Shown here in pieces: positions 1 to 8,506 of a stretch of DNA of 64,000 nucleotides (position 1 is the stretch's first letter; the number at the start of each line of letters is the position of its first letter). The stretch lies in assembly GCF_900110835.1 (NCBI RefSeq), contig NZ_FOJG01000003.1, forward strand, positions 1 to 64,000. Direction: 5' to 3'. The position numbers were made by a program, and so were the translations under genes. The notes below the pieces were generated by a model that was not told the DNA's origin, made no database searches, and worked only from the letters and a program-made list of their open reading frames with translations. The stretch comes from Chitinophaga arvensicola. Lineage in GTDB: Bacteria > Bacteroidota > Bacteroidia > Chitinophagales > Chitinophagaceae.

Positions 1-386
1 GAATCATTGGAAGCAACTATCTGCCAGTCTTTGGGATCCCTTCCATCTGCATCATCAGCGGAAGTAAGTGTGTAGGCATCCAGGTGCTGTGCAATATCAA
101 AGTCCAGCTCTATAAAGCAGGTAGTATCGTAAGAGAAAATGAGAAACTTAGTATCTATATTTCCATCTGTTACTTTGCTGGAACCTTCTTTGGCATTCGG
201 ACCACCAGGATTCTCAATATTGACGGTTAGCCCGGTGGCAAGCTGCGTCAGATCTTTTTCCACCTCCGGGTCCGGCGGCAACAGGTCATAGTGGCGCTTG
301 CTGTTCTTGGTGCAGCTTATCAGTGCTGCACTGATTAAAAGCATCGTGATAAAGAAACAGTCTTTGGTTGATTGGTAGCATTTCAT
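1..386 (-). CDS. Partial lipoprotein with F5/8 type C-like domain (3' end outside the window)
   Basis: The reading frame opens at the ATG on 386 and runs off the left edge after about 128 codons with no stop. The N-terminus is a lipoprotein signal: a hydrophobic stretch (FFITMLLISAALIS) followed by Cys at the lipobox LISC, so the protein should be lipid-anchored. Residues from about 70 on (SSKVTDGNIDTKF, then a WQIVASND-like strand) look like the start of a discoidin/F5/8 type C carbohydrate-binding module, which has a typical 'xSxxxDGNxxT' opening. The family assignment rests on this short pattern only. The remainder, and any catalytic domain, lies outside the window. Confidence 0.72.
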   Translation of the reverse strand, partial: MKCYQSTKDCFFITMLLISAALISCTKNSKRHYDLLPPDPEVEKDLTQLATGLTVNIENPGGPNAKEGSSKVTDGNIDTKFLIFSYDTTCFIELDFDIAQHLDAYTLTSADDADGRDPKDWQIVASND

Positions 387-877
387 ACGTACTTTTTTTT
401 CTTTGATTATAGTAGATAAGGATAATAACAATTACAGGCATAAGTTTCCCACAACCATTTACATGGCCTTCTTTCAAAAATGAAGCGCATCCTAGCTTAA
501 ACGATAATAAAAGAAGTCCGAAAGACTATCACCATCCTACTCCAAAGAATTGGGCAGATCAGGCATAGCAGTGCTCATCTTTCCATTAACCTGGAAAGGG
601 TAAGCATTTAAATTTAAAATCAAACTAATAGCCGGTAAACAAGTACCAAAATGTAACCTGGCCGCGTGCAGGAACGCTATACGTAAATAATACCGATAAA
701 CTTTAACAAAAATAAAAAACTCAGTTAAGAGTTTCTGTTAACAGAATACAAAAGATATTAAACAAACTCTTTCGAAATAAAAATCAAGGGAAAAGATGCA
801 TTGATTTAAAAGACATATTTGCTAAAACAAGCATGGCTATAATCACAAGAGGGGCAACCACCCCTTTCCTCTTTTAT
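387..877. other. Intergenic stretch without a convincing gene
   Basis: This 491-base region lies between the start of the leftward lipoprotein gene and the stop of the leftward response regulator. It is AT-rich and should hold the promoter of the lipoprotein gene, but no clean TAnnTTTG box with a correctly spaced TTG was found. A G/C-rich hairpin-like segment (AGAGGGG, loop, CCCC with a bulge, CTCT) sits at about 848-880, just past the regulator stop, and might act as a weak terminator. Nothing else is supported. Confidence 0.4.
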
Positions 878-1573
878 TTAGGTAATACAAAACATAAACC
901 CAATGCCATAAATATTCCGGATACAGATATGATCGTTACCTTGAAAGTACTTGCGGAAACGGGATACAAAAACATCCAGACTTCTTCCTATAAAATAATC
1001 ATCGGTACCCCATACCTTTTGCAGAATATCTTCCCTTCGGATCACCATATTGCTGTTGAGATAAAAATGTAGCAGCAGATCACTTTCCAGTGGTGTCAGG
1101 ATCGTTTCCTTACCATTGGCATCTACAAGTTTGAGGGAATCTTTAAGAAAACGCATGCTACCAAGAGGAATAGCATTGCATGCCGGAATGCTGTTAAAAG
1201 GTTGATTCCTCTTTAAAATATTTCTCATACGCAACACCAGTTCATCTATATCAAATGGTTTTACGATATAATCATCTGCACCAATCTTTAAGCCACACAG
1301 GCGGTCTTTTTTTTCACCACGGGCAGTGAGGAAGAGGAAAGGAACATTTGGTTGTATTTTCACCATAGCCTTGGCCAGTTCAAAACCATCGACTTCCGGC
1401 AGGTTAACATCAACTAATACAATTTGCCAGCCCCTGTTATCAGAAATGATCGCGTCCAGCGCAGCCCGGCCGCACTGCAACCAGTCTACAGAAAAATCCA
1501 TTAGCTCAAGGTATTGCTTTAAAACATTACCGAGATCGGTTTCATCTTCAATTAACAGCATGTGATGCTTCAT
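878..1573 (-). CDS. OmpR/PhoB-type response regulator, orphan
   Basis: This is a 231-residue two-domain regulator. The receiver domain (about 4-115) has the acidic pair E9-D10, the phospho-acceptor D55 in VLVDVNLP, T83 and K105 in VKPF. The C-terminal winged helix (about 130-230) has the usual TPLESDLLLHFY helix and the RSLDVFVSRFRKY recognition helix. No sensor kinase is adjacent: the neighbours are a LysE exporter upstream and a surface lipoprotein downstream, so its partner is elsewhere. It starts at ATG 1573, with 106 bases to the preceding leftward gene, and could be separately transcribed. Target genes are not evident from the sequence. Confidence 0.9.
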   Translation of the reverse strand: MKHHMLLIEDETDLGNVLKQYLELMDFSVDWLQCGRAALDAIISDNRGWQIVLVDVNLPEVDGFELAKAMVKIQPNVPFLFLTARGEKKDRLCGLKIGADDYIVKPFDIDELVLRMRNILKRNQPFNSIPACNAIPLGSMRFLKDSLKLVDANGKETILTPLESDLLLHFYLNSNMVIRREDILQKVWGTDDYFIGRSLDVFVSRFRKYFQGNDHICIRNIYGIGFMFCIT

Positions 1574-1679
1574 AGCATTAAATTTTAAGGTATAGTAATA
1601 GCAGGGCTTTCTCCCCCACTTTGCTATTGGCCACCATCCCCAGCTCCTTATCTTTACCTTCGCGTTATACCAGTATCCC

Positions 1680-2330
1680 TTACAAAGCGGGATATTTTTT
1701 GCATTTTAATATGGTGTTATACAATTGCCACAGCGCTGCCAGCAGTAACGTAACTCCCATAATAAGGCTCAAAGCCTGCCTACGCTGCTCAAAAAAATCA
1801 ATCAGATAGCTACCGGTAGCTCCATAGGCAATAAAAGCCAGCGCTGTACCCATTCCAATAGCGGCAAGAAAGGTGTTATACGAAGATGCGCGCTCTTCCA
1901 GGATTTTCCTGGATTTCAGTGCTGTAGCCCAGCCAATCCAGAACGGCAGTTGGAGAGGGTTGATCGTACTCAGGATGATCCCTGCTAACAGGGGAGGTAA
2001 ACCGGCAAATGATAGCGTACCTGTCAACAGATGACCTGCATGTGCCGGAGGAATAAGGGTATTTACCGCCAATAGTAGCAATACCACAAAAGTGATCCCG
2101 CCAAATAGCCTGTAGTAAGGCTTTAAACCTTCCAGCTTCTTTACTGCACTGAGACTTACACGGACCAGGAGCACCTCCACTACTATGGCCGTAACCGAAA
2201 AGACGATGGCCCCCGGCAGGTTGCGGTTAACCATATAATTTACTACACTCAGGTTCAAAGTACCAGGAGGCATCGAACCGGCTAAACTGATGGCCACCGC
2301 CCAACAGAACAATTTTGCATGGCTGTTCAT
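1680..2330 (-). CDS. LysE family translocator
   Basis: A 216-residue, very hydrophobic protein with about six membrane helices. The N-terminal motif AGSMPPGTLNLSVVNYM matches the LysE/RhtB signature (G-x-x-PGP-like turn after helix 1), and the second half carries NPLQLPFWIGW, again typical of the family. Members export amino acids or related small molecules; the substrate here cannot be read from sequence. Its ATG overlaps the stop of the NRDE/ATP-grasp gene by four bases (ATGA), so the two are translationally coupled at the distal end of the leftward block. Confidence 0.85.
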   Translation of the reverse strand: MNSHAKLFCWAVAISLAGSMPPGTLNLSVVNYMVNRNLPGAIVFSVTAIVVEVLLVRVSLSAVKKLEGLKPYYRLFGGITFVVLLLLAVNTLIPPAHAGHLLTGTLSFAGLPPLLAGIILSTINPLQLPFWIGWATALKSRKILEERASSYNTFLAAIGMGTALAFIAYGATGSYLIDFFEQRRQALSLIMGVTLLLAALWQLYNTILKCKKYPAL

Positions 2331-4117
2331 ACTTTTGAAATTTGCTTTAAGTGGTTAAAATGCCCCCTCATCATCTTTATGCCATCAGCAGTTGTCATCA
2401 GGGAAGGGTGATGCTCCCCGGCATTTAACCGGCTAATCCGGTATAAAAGACGCCAATGCCTGCAGATCTCTTTCCAGGCATACCGAAGTGAGTTTGCCGG
2501 ATCGTAGATATGTGTCGGCTCGCTACCGGCACCATTTAACTCGATAATGCAAAGCTTTTTTCCTTCCTGCATTTCCGTCCAGCTATTAAACTTTATGTCC
2601 AGCCGGCCATAATAAAACCCTGGAATCTGCTGGCATATTTTATCTATGGCAAGGGTCAGTGGTTCGGTTATTCTATCCTTAAGATCTATAAATTTGGCTC
2701 CCCTGCTATGATTACCATATGGAACCAGGATATACTCCTGCCCTCTGGCCAATACCGTATCAAGAAAATCACCATAAGTATATGCCAGATCAGATAATTG
2801 CAGTAAAAAACGGTCCTCCGCTTTGAGCAAGGACCTGATACTTGATCTTCCATCCCCTTTTACAGCCAGAAATTCTTTGCCTACGATACCGGAGATATGC
2901 CCCCTTGCTTCACCAGGGATACGGTAGTAAAAAATACCCACCTCCTGTTCGTAGGCAATAAATTCCTGTAACAGGAAATCAACCTTGCTGCGGCTGTTGT
3001 ATATCTCCAACTCCTCATCCGAGGTAAGCAACTTTACCTGCTTACCCTTTTCCCCCATATCGGGTTTCGCTATCACCGGAAAGGTTAAACCCGCATTTTT
3101 TAATTGCTCCATAAGGGCGGCGATAGTCTGTCCGGGCCTGCAAAGCGTGGTTCGGGGATAATATTGCTGGGGAATGAGCCTGTAAATATCACTTTTTCTT
3201 TCCTGCACAAAACCCGAATATTCGATCCCAGGATTGGCGGCGCTAAAGAAAAAAAGCGAACAGGCCTTAAGACTTAACCAACACCAATATGGGTAGAGCG
3301 GGCCATACACCAGAAGGCTGGGCCAATACTCCCAATGACATATGCTGATCTTTACTTTCTTTAAATACCAATATGCTCTCTCAAAAAAGCTGTCTTTTCC
3401 TGTTAGGGATGATTGATTAAATGTTTTTACAGTATCAATTCCCCCCAGCAGGTCGTGATAATTCATCTGTGATCCTTCCCTGCTAACAAACAGCGAAGTA
3501 ATACTTACCGTCCGCATTTTGTCCCCCCTGTTAATGACCAGTCCATTGTACAGATCTCCACCCCCCGCATGCCGGTGAAATTCCATAATTTTCATCAGGT
3601 TGACAGGGCTGGTAGACGAAAACCAGTTAAGGAACCATAATTTTCTCTTTTGCGCCGCCGCATTGTCGAATAAAGTAGCCGAAGACCAGATGTATGGCTT
3701 ATCAGCATTTAAAGGGATCAAATGCTTCATCGATCCATCCCAGCGGCATTCCCATAGCTGTTTATCACTGACAACCACCAGGGTAAACGGCTCTATATCA
3801 CTGAGGTTTATCGCTGCAAACTCCCGGTATGGATGCGGATGCGCCATGATTTCTAAAAAAATTACCCCGCGACTTTTGCGATAGCCAGATTGGCGTATAT
3901 GTTTGGTAAACGCGCCATTTAGTAATACTGCCGCATCACCGTTTTCTTTTAGCACTACCCAGCTGCCGCCAGCGTCCTGGTCCTGCGGATAAATCATCTC
4001 AAACCCATTGCGGCGATATTGCCTGGGAGGCAGCGCCTTACTGCGTTCCGTGCTTTCATCCCTGTTGGTAGTCAGGTATATGCCTTTACAGGTTGGTATA
4101 TAGGTTACTGTGCACAT
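2327..4117 (-). CDS. NRDE (TANGO2-like) Ntn-type domain fused to an ATP-grasp domain
   Basis: This 596-residue protein joins two domains that are normally separate. Residues 1-240 are an NRDE/TANGO2-like domain: it starts MCTVTY with Cys2 placed as a possible N-terminal nucleophile, and the diagnostic TNRDE lies at 17-21. Residues 255-590 resemble a Bacteroidota ATP-grasp/D-Ala-D-Ala-ligase-like domain: FPVIAKPDMGEKGKQV at 346-361 is the nucleotide-binding lysine loop, and IIELNGAGSEPTH near the C-terminus is the metal-binding end. A hydrophobic segment at 264-296 links them. The start overlaps the end of the DinB-like gene by 13 bases and the stop overlaps lysE by four. The substrate is unknown; carboxylate-amine ligation or peptide editing would fit the domains but is inference. 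Confidence 0.82.
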   Translation of the reverse strand: MCTVTYIPTCKGIYLTTNRDESTERSKALPPRQYRRNGFEMIYPQDQDAGGSWVVLKENGDAAVLLNGAFTKHIRQSGYRKSRGVIFLEIMAHPHPYREFAAINLSDIEPFTLVVVSDKQLWECRWDGSMKHLIPLNADKPYIWSSATLFDNAAAQKRKLWFLNWFSSTSPVNLMKIMEFHRHAGGGDLYNGLVINRGDKMRTVSITSLFVSREGSQMNYHDLLGGIDTVKTFNQSSLTGKDSFFERAYWYLKKVKISICHWEYWPSLLVYGPLYPYWCWLSLKACSLFFFSAANPGIEYSGFVQERKSDIYRLIPQQYYPRTTLCRPGQTIAALMEQLKNAGLTFPVIAKPDMGEKGKQVKLLTSDEELEIYNSRSKVDFLLQEFIAYEQEVGIFYYRIPGEARGHISGIVGKEFLAVKGDGRSSIRSLLKAEDRFLLQLSDLAYTYGDFLDTVLARGQEYILVPYGNHSRGAKFIDLKDRITEPLTLAIDKICQQIPGFYYGRLDIKFNSWTEMQEGKKLCIIELNGAGSEPTHIYDPANSLRYAWKEICRHWRLLYRISRLNAGEHHPSLMTTADGIKMMRGHFNHLKQISKV

Positions 4118-4611
4118 GCTTTCCGGTATTTGATGGTAGATGACGCCACTCCAAAATTTTCCGGTAGCCGAGCTATGGATAAAGCTTCTGCACCAATTTT
4201 CAACAGTGCCATATGATGGATCGTGTGCTCTATATTATACATCAGCTCCCGCTGATAATTGGTTAATACCTGGATAGAAACCTGCTCACTGATACTGTAC
4301 CCTGCCGTTAATACCAGGTATTTATCCGGTTTTACTATAGCGCCTGCAATCATCAATAGCTTTTCTATCGCAAATTCCCTTTGCGTCTCTATTTTTTCAT
4401 CCCTTTGCCTGGCATCATAGCTAACAGTGCCACTATGATAACCCTTTTCAAGTTCCAGGTAGAATTCAATAATATGCCTGGTATGCTGGCCAACAGATGC
4501 ACCGGAAAGCACAGGTATCTTGTAACTGTATTGTTCATCAGTAAGCGTCTCCACCACTTGTTTCAGTTGGTATATCAGCTCCGTTGCCTGGATGGTTATT
4601 TCACTTTTCAT
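4105..4611 (-). CDS. DinB-like superfamily protein
   Basis: A 168-residue protein predicted to form the four-helix DinB/YfiT bundle. The metal-binding histidines expected in the family are visible: H43 and H46 in QHTRHIIEF, and H129/H132/H133 in EHTIHHMALLKIG. Such proteins are often thiol-dependent metalloenzymes (for example bacillithiol or mycothiol transferases), but many are uncharacterised and the thiol here is unknown. Its ATG lies 11 bases inside the upstream DoxX gene, and its 3' end overlaps the NRDE/ATP-grasp gene, so the three should be co-translated. An NRDE protein next to a DinB-like protein recurs in Bacteroidota as far as I recall. Confidence 0.78.
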   Translation of the reverse strand: MKSEITIQATELIYQLKQVVETLTDEQYSYKIPVLSGASVGQHTRHIIEFYLELEKGYHSGTVSYDARQRDEKIETQREFAIEKLLMIAGAIVKPDKYLVLTAGYSISEQVSIQVLTNYQRELMYNIEHTIHHMALLKIGAEALSIARLPENFGVASSTIKYRKACAQ

Positions 4612-5017
4612 GACGCTGTAGTTTTTTTAATGGGAGGAAGCGAAGAATCTGCGCTTTGTACAGGACAGTTAACACGAGGCAGCTGACAAATACTAATAGC
4701 GCATAAATAAACAACTGGCCGGAGTCTGCCTGCACTACAATCCCCAATTTGGTCAAGTGAAAGAACAAGGCGCCCGCCATCAGTCCCAGGCCTAACACCG
4801 CGCCAAAAGCGGTGGTAGCAGGTAACAGTATTAGAATAGAAGCAATCAACTCCCCCACCCCGATCCCAATCCGGCCCCAGGGCTCCATACCTAGTTTTGA
4901 AAAAATGTAAACAGATTCCGGAGCAGCCGTAAACTTGAAAAACAAGGTCTGTAGCATGATCACTGCCGACAAAATCCGGAAAATCCAGCCTATGATGTTT
5001 TTGTATCTGATGGCCAT
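4601..5017 (-). CDS. DoxX-like membrane protein
   Basis: A 138-residue protein with four predicted membrane helices (about 9-27, 48-68, 72-88, 100-121) and the DoxX/SURF4-like layout: an early FRILSAVIMLQTLFFKFT segment, then GRIGIGVGELIASILILLPATTAFGAVLGLGLM. DoxX-family proteins sit in the cytoplasmic membrane; roles proposed for relatives include redox or quinone-linked functions, but the function of this branch is not known. It is the fifth gene of the leftward block, overlapping the DinB-like gene. Confidence 0.78.
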   Translation of the reverse strand: MAIRYKNIIGWIFRILSAVIMLQTLFFKFTAAPESVYIFSKLGMEPWGRIGIGVGELIASILILLPATTAFGAVLGLGLMAGALFFHLTKLGIVVQADSGQLFIYALLVFVSCLVLTVLYKAQILRFLPLKKLQRHEK

Positions 5018-5076
5018 ATCTTACTATTGTTTATCGTAAACGTGACAGGTTTAATTCAAAAAAAAGCCAGGGCAGG

Positions 5077-5520
5077 TTATTTCTGTAGCATTACATCAGG
5101 CCACCGCTGATCTGCCTTCTGAATCAATGCGGCCCGATCTTTTTCCCAGGACTGCTTTACTTCCATGTTGAAATTGAAATACAGTTTGTCGTTGACAATG
5201 GACCATGTCTCTACCTGGGTAGGCGCTTTATGACCAGCCGCTGTACCATATGCACAGTATCCGCCATATTGTGGGGCATAGTGCTCCGGGCTGGCTTTGA
5301 ATGATTCCATGTTTTCTTTAGACGAGAAACGCCACTGAGCGTTTTTATACATAAAAGCCAGGCTATCGAAACCCTTTACAGGTTTGCCTTCCTTAAAAAA
5401 AGCAACCGCGTCGTAGCCCTTGATAGCTATTCCATTTACGGCAAAAACCTGTTGATTTTGCGCTTTGGCGCCCCATGCGGCAAAAAATGCCAGCAGCGTA
5501 GCGAAAACAGTTTTTTTCAT
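5077..5520 (-). CDS. Exported YHS-domain protein (second of a tandem pair)
   Basis: The start chosen is the ATG at 5520, which begins a clear signal peptide (MKKTVFATLLAFFAAWGAKAQ); an upstream in-frame ATG at 5580 would bury it behind 20 extra residues and overlap the preceding gene. The 147-residue product has a YHS-type domain: AIKGYDAVAFFKEGKPVKG, later YAPQYGGYCAYG with a single Cys, and a C-terminal half W-S-I-V-N-DKLYFNFN. The YHS name derives from Tyr-His-Ser residues in metal-associated proteins; here the pattern is the periplasmic variant seen often in Bacteroidota and Proteobacteria, of unknown function. It is a paralogue of the gene immediately upstream. Confidence 0.8.
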   Translation of the reverse strand: MKKTVFATLLAFFAAWGAKAQNQQVFAVNGIAIKGYDAVAFFKEGKPVKGFDSLAFMYKNAQWRFSSKENMESFKASPEHYAPQYGGYCAYGTAAGHKAPTQVETWSIVNDKLYFNFNMEVKQSWEKDRAALIQKADQRWPDVMLQK

Positions 5521-5546
5521 TTTCGGATTATTGGTGGGATAAAAAA

Positions 5547-6026
5547 TTAATGACTTTGAACCTGGATAAACTTGCTCCAACTCTGGTTGGCACTGCTCCT
5601 GAGCCGGACTTCATCTTTATTCCAGCTTTTGAGCGTGTTGTTAAAGTATTTGTTGTAAAACAGGTATAGTTTACCGCTTACTATTTTAAATGTCTGCGGA
5701 TCTACTTCTACTTTTTCTCCTTTAGCTCCCATGGCATAAGCACACCAGCCTCCATATTGCGGCTCGTACTTCACCGGAGCCGCTTTAAAGGCGTCCCTGT
5801 TTTCTATGGTAGCAAAACGGTACGTAATACCATCCTGTACAATGGTGATATCCCGTTTCCCTTCCATTGCCTTGCCAGTGGTGAAATAGGCTACAGGGTC
5901 GTATCCTTCGATGGCCAATGCTGATTTATCAACATTAAACTGCTGCCGGCGTATATCTGCTGATTGCGCTGATACATCACCAGATAACAGTATAAATAAT
6001 CCTAACGCGGTAATTAAGCTTCGCAT
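5547..6026 (-). CDS. Exported YHS-domain protein (first of a tandem pair)
   Basis: The start at ATG 6026 gives a signal peptide (MRSLITALGLFILLSGDVSAQ); an in-frame ATG at 6101 would lie inside the upstream barrel gene. The mature part repeats the architecture of its downstream neighbour: AIEGYDPVAYFTTGKAMEG, ATIENRDAFKAAPVKYEPQYGGWCAYAMG, then FKIVSGKLYLFYNKY. Both proteins conserve PQYGG(Y/W)CAY with one Cys, which suggests tandem duplication followed by divergence. It should be periplasmic. The close spacing (26 bases to the next gene) supports co-transcription. Confidence 0.8.
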   Translation of the reverse strand: MRSLITALGLFILLSGDVSAQSADIRRQQFNVDKSALAIEGYDPVAYFTTGKAMEGKRDITIVQDGITYRFATIENRDAFKAAPVKYEPQYGGWCAYAMGAKGEKVEVDPQTFKIVSGKLYLFYNKYFNNTLKSWNKDEVRLRSSANQSWSKFIQVQSH

Positions 6027-6039
6027 GTTTTTTATATTT

Positions 6040-6972
6040 TTAGTGGAGTGAAAAACTGTACTGTATATTTGCCACAAAACTCCTGGTAAGGCCATCGGCA
6101 CGCACCTGCCTGACGATAAAGGGCGTTGCTACAATCAGTTCAAGACCCGATTTGTTTTTAAATTGCTTACTTACCGTCAATGTCCCGTTTAAAGTAAGTC
6201 CGCTGGATCCGTCAATATCGATCCTGCCATTCAGCGCATCTTTGTAAGTATCCCTGCCTGTATGGTAAATAGCCAGCAGGCTAGGTTTTATCATTACACT
6301 TTTCGCTATATTGAAAAAGTAACCCGCGCGTAACAGCAGGTCTGGTCTTCTCCGGAAATAACTGGTAGGTGCAAAGCTTGCCGCACGATTGTCATCATAT
6401 TGCTCAGGGGAGAAAGTATTGCTATTATTTTGTATGACAGGCGTTTGAAAACCGGTGTTAAGCTCCCAGTGCTGACCAGTCGTATAATTTATGCCCAATA
6501 TCACATCATAGGTACCCAGGCTGGATTGATAATCCAATGGTAGTGACAACCCGCCAGCGCCTTTTTGATCAGCAGCAGTAAAAGGAATCTTTATGCCTGC
6601 CAGGAAACGGAGCTGACTGGCAGCATGTTCCCGGCTTGCTTTATACGTAGCCACTCCATAAAGATCTCCAGGACTAAAACTGCTGCCTAAAAAGCCGGTA
6701 GCGTAGGTCGCAGTGACTTTTCCCAGAACGGAAAAACGGCTGCCCAGTGGCTGGCTGTATTGCAGATACGGATTTATTGTAAACGTATTCTCCTCGCCTG
6801 TTCCGATGTTGGTACCAATGTCAATCCGCTGCTTTTCTTTTGCAGAAAGGCTTACCTCCTTCGGCGCTCCTAAACTGCAAAAGCCAGCATCACTACAGCC
6901 CTGCGCATTTAATCTGCCGCCAGCCGTAAATAGTACGATAACAAGTGCAAGAAAGAAAAGGACTTTATTCAT
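6040..6972 (-). CDS. Outer-membrane beta-barrel protein, porin/transporter-like
   Basis: A 310-residue exported protein: signal peptide MNKVLFFLALVIVLFTAGGRLNAQ, then alternating amphipathic strands (for example LRFLAGIKIPF, YDVILGINYTTG, PSLLAIYHTG, GLELIVATPFIV) and an aromatic-containing end (VANIQYSFSLH) as expected of an outer-membrane barrel. The mature N-terminus has two closely placed Cys (CSDAGFC) that may form a disulphide. No specific family name is secure. It lies between the spondin lipoprotein gene and the YHS pair, so a shared envelope process is likely but not identified. Confidence 0.68.
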   Translation of the reverse strand: MNKVLFFLALVIVLFTAGGRLNAQGCSDAGFCSLGAPKEVSLSAKEKQRIDIGTNIGTGEENTFTINPYLQYSQPLGSRFSVLGKVTATYATGFLGSSFSPGDLYGVATYKASREHAASQLRFLAGIKIPFTAADQKGAGGLSLPLDYQSSLGTYDVILGINYTTGQHWELNTGFQTPVIQNNSNTFSPEQYDDNRAASFAPTSYFRRRPDLLLRAGYFFNIAKSVMIKPSLLAIYHTGRDTYKDALNGRIDIDGSSGLTLNGTLTVSKQFKNKSGLELIVATPFIVRQVRADGLTRSFVANIQYSFSLH

Positions 6973-7007
6973 ATACTTTCTGTGTGTGATGATGTGGTAT
7001 ACCTGGA

Positions 7008-7071
7008 AAAAAACAAGGCCCGGAGCAAAAAATAAGGTCCCCTGATACTATCCAGGCCTGTTTTTTTTCCG
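7008..7071 (-). terminator. Possible terminator after the spondin-domain gene
   Basis: Read leftward, AACAGGCC pairs with GGGCCTTGTT across a long loop and is followed by seven T. The loop is longer than is usual for an intrinsic terminator, so this may be partial attenuation between the lipoprotein gene and the rest of the block, or not functional. Confidence 0.35.
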
Positions 7072-7074
7072 TTT

Positions 7075-8370
7075 TTATTGAAGTGTTACTTTTATAATCT
7101 TGCTTAATGCCGGCAGCGTTGTAAATGAATTTGGATTGGGTACCGCCTCTATTGGCTTGCTTTCGTTGAGCGGTGTTCCTGCCAGGTTAAACTGGGTAAT
7201 ACCTGCACCAGGGAACTGGTTGACAGCCGTTCCGTTGTCAAATAAACCGATGGTAGCAGAAACATCTCCTGTCTGGGCGCCGTCAATATCGTAACCTGTT
7301 GAAGCAAAGAACCAGTCGTTGGAAAAACCATACATCGTAGCTATCGCAATCCTGTCTCCAGGCTCGATATTTAGCACTTGAGATACTTTTCCGCCGTCAG
7401 CACCATTTATTCTCGGAAGTAATACATTAGTGGTCGCAGCTTTTAACACATAGATGCTTTTTACGCCTACCTTATTTTTAAGCGATGTGGCCAGGATATC
7501 AGCATTGCCTTTCTGGGCCAGATCTTTCAATCCTTCTCCCCTATCAATTTCACCGGTTTTAAAAAGAGGACTTTGAGCACCTTTATAAACAACGACCAAT
7601 ACCGGAGACAACGGCGTAAAAATCCCCGTTTGTGCGGTTAAATAAGTACTGAGCACGGCATTGTTACCCGCCTCCGAAAGCTCGGTAAGGCCATTGGCTG
7701 TTGGCTTACCAGCGGAGTAAACAGGCTCCGGTAAAAGCAGGTTTGTTCCGGCGGCATACGAGATTGCCCATACACCCGGGCTAAATGGAGTTTCATTGGC
7801 AGTACCACCCGAATTATTCATGATCGTGGCAGTAAAGGTGGAATTACCATTATAAACAAGGGAAACTTTCATCAACTGAGAAGCTGGCAGGTAACTATTA
7901 CCATAATCATCTGTACCGGCAACTTCCTTGATATTTTTCGGGGAAGACTCTGCTGTGCCGGGATGCGTTACGGCCTTACCTGGAACCTGATTAACACGGG
8001 TGCCATTATCCCATAATTTCACCTGAGCCGAAACGTCACCGGTAATGGGTGTGCCATCGTCGTTATACAACCTGATACCAGGATTCGAAGGTGCAAAAAA
8101 CAGGTCATTGCTCCATCCGTACATACTGGCAAATGTAAGACGTTGATTCTTTGAGGCAGAGAAGGTGAAAGAAACCGACTGGCCAGGAAAAATTACCGGG
8201 GGCGTTCCAGCACCTTTATAGGTACCTGACTCCACCAGCGGTTTACTGTCCAATACATTTTCAATGGAAATAGTCCTGGATTGGGCAGGCTCGGTATTGT
8301 CCTTCTTGCAGGAGGCAAAAAGAATACCAACGGATAATATTGCTAATGCTTTCAATTGGGTCTTTATCAT
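7075..8370 (-). CDS. Lipoprotein with two spondin-N-like domains
   Basis: The ATG at 8370 starts a lipoprotein signal (KALAILSVGILFASC, Cys21 at the lipobox), which settles the start against an in-frame codon 45 bases upstream. The 431-residue protein has two related segments: residues about 60-135 (FASMYGWSNDLFFAP ... GDVSAQVKLWDNGTRVNQVPG) and about 330-410 (IATMYGFSNDWFFAS ... GDVSATIGLFDNGTAVNQFPG). These motifs are those of the spondin_N domain, found in secreted bacterial proteins as well as animal F-spondin. It is likely displayed in the periplasm or at the outer membrane. It is the first gene of the leftward block and divergent from the two-component locus at 8507. Confidence 0.85.
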   Translation of the reverse strand: MIKTQLKALAILSVGILFASCKKDNTEPAQSRTISIENVLDSKPLVESGTYKGAGTPPVIFPGQSVSFTFSASKNQRLTFASMYGWSNDLFFAPSNPGIRLYNDDGTPITGDVSAQVKLWDNGTRVNQVPGKAVTHPGTAESSPKNIKEVAGTDDYGNSYLPASQLMKVSLVYNGNSTFTATIMNNSGGTANETPFSPGVWAISYAAGTNLLLPEPVYSAGKPTANGLTELSEAGNNAVLSTYLTAQTGIFTPLSPVLVVVYKGAQSPLFKTGEIDRGEGLKDLAQKGNADILATSLKNKVGVKSIYVLKAATTNVLLPRINGADGGKVSQVLNIEPGDRIAIATMYGFSNDWFFASTGYDIDGAQTGDVSATIGLFDNGTAVNQFPGAGITQFNLAGTPLNESKPIEAVPNPNSFTTLPALSKIIKVTLQ

Positions 8371-8506
8371 TTGTTTAGTTTTTGATAGAACAAAGAAACA
8401 TAGACGATATCCCAAATTGATTGCAGAAGTATAACAAAAGTATCACAGCGTTGTCAGTATGATTTTTTTGCTCAATTTTGAGAAAAGTTAAGGTCAATAG
8501 GAACAT

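Noticed and set aside
286..477. 63-codon leftward frame before the partial lipoprotein
   Set aside because: It overlaps the lipoprotein gene in another frame; that gene has a proper signal and lipobox.
833..1072. 79-codon rightward frame starting MAIITRGATTP
   Set aside because: It overlaps the end of the response regulator on the other strand and has no domain; the regulator is certain.
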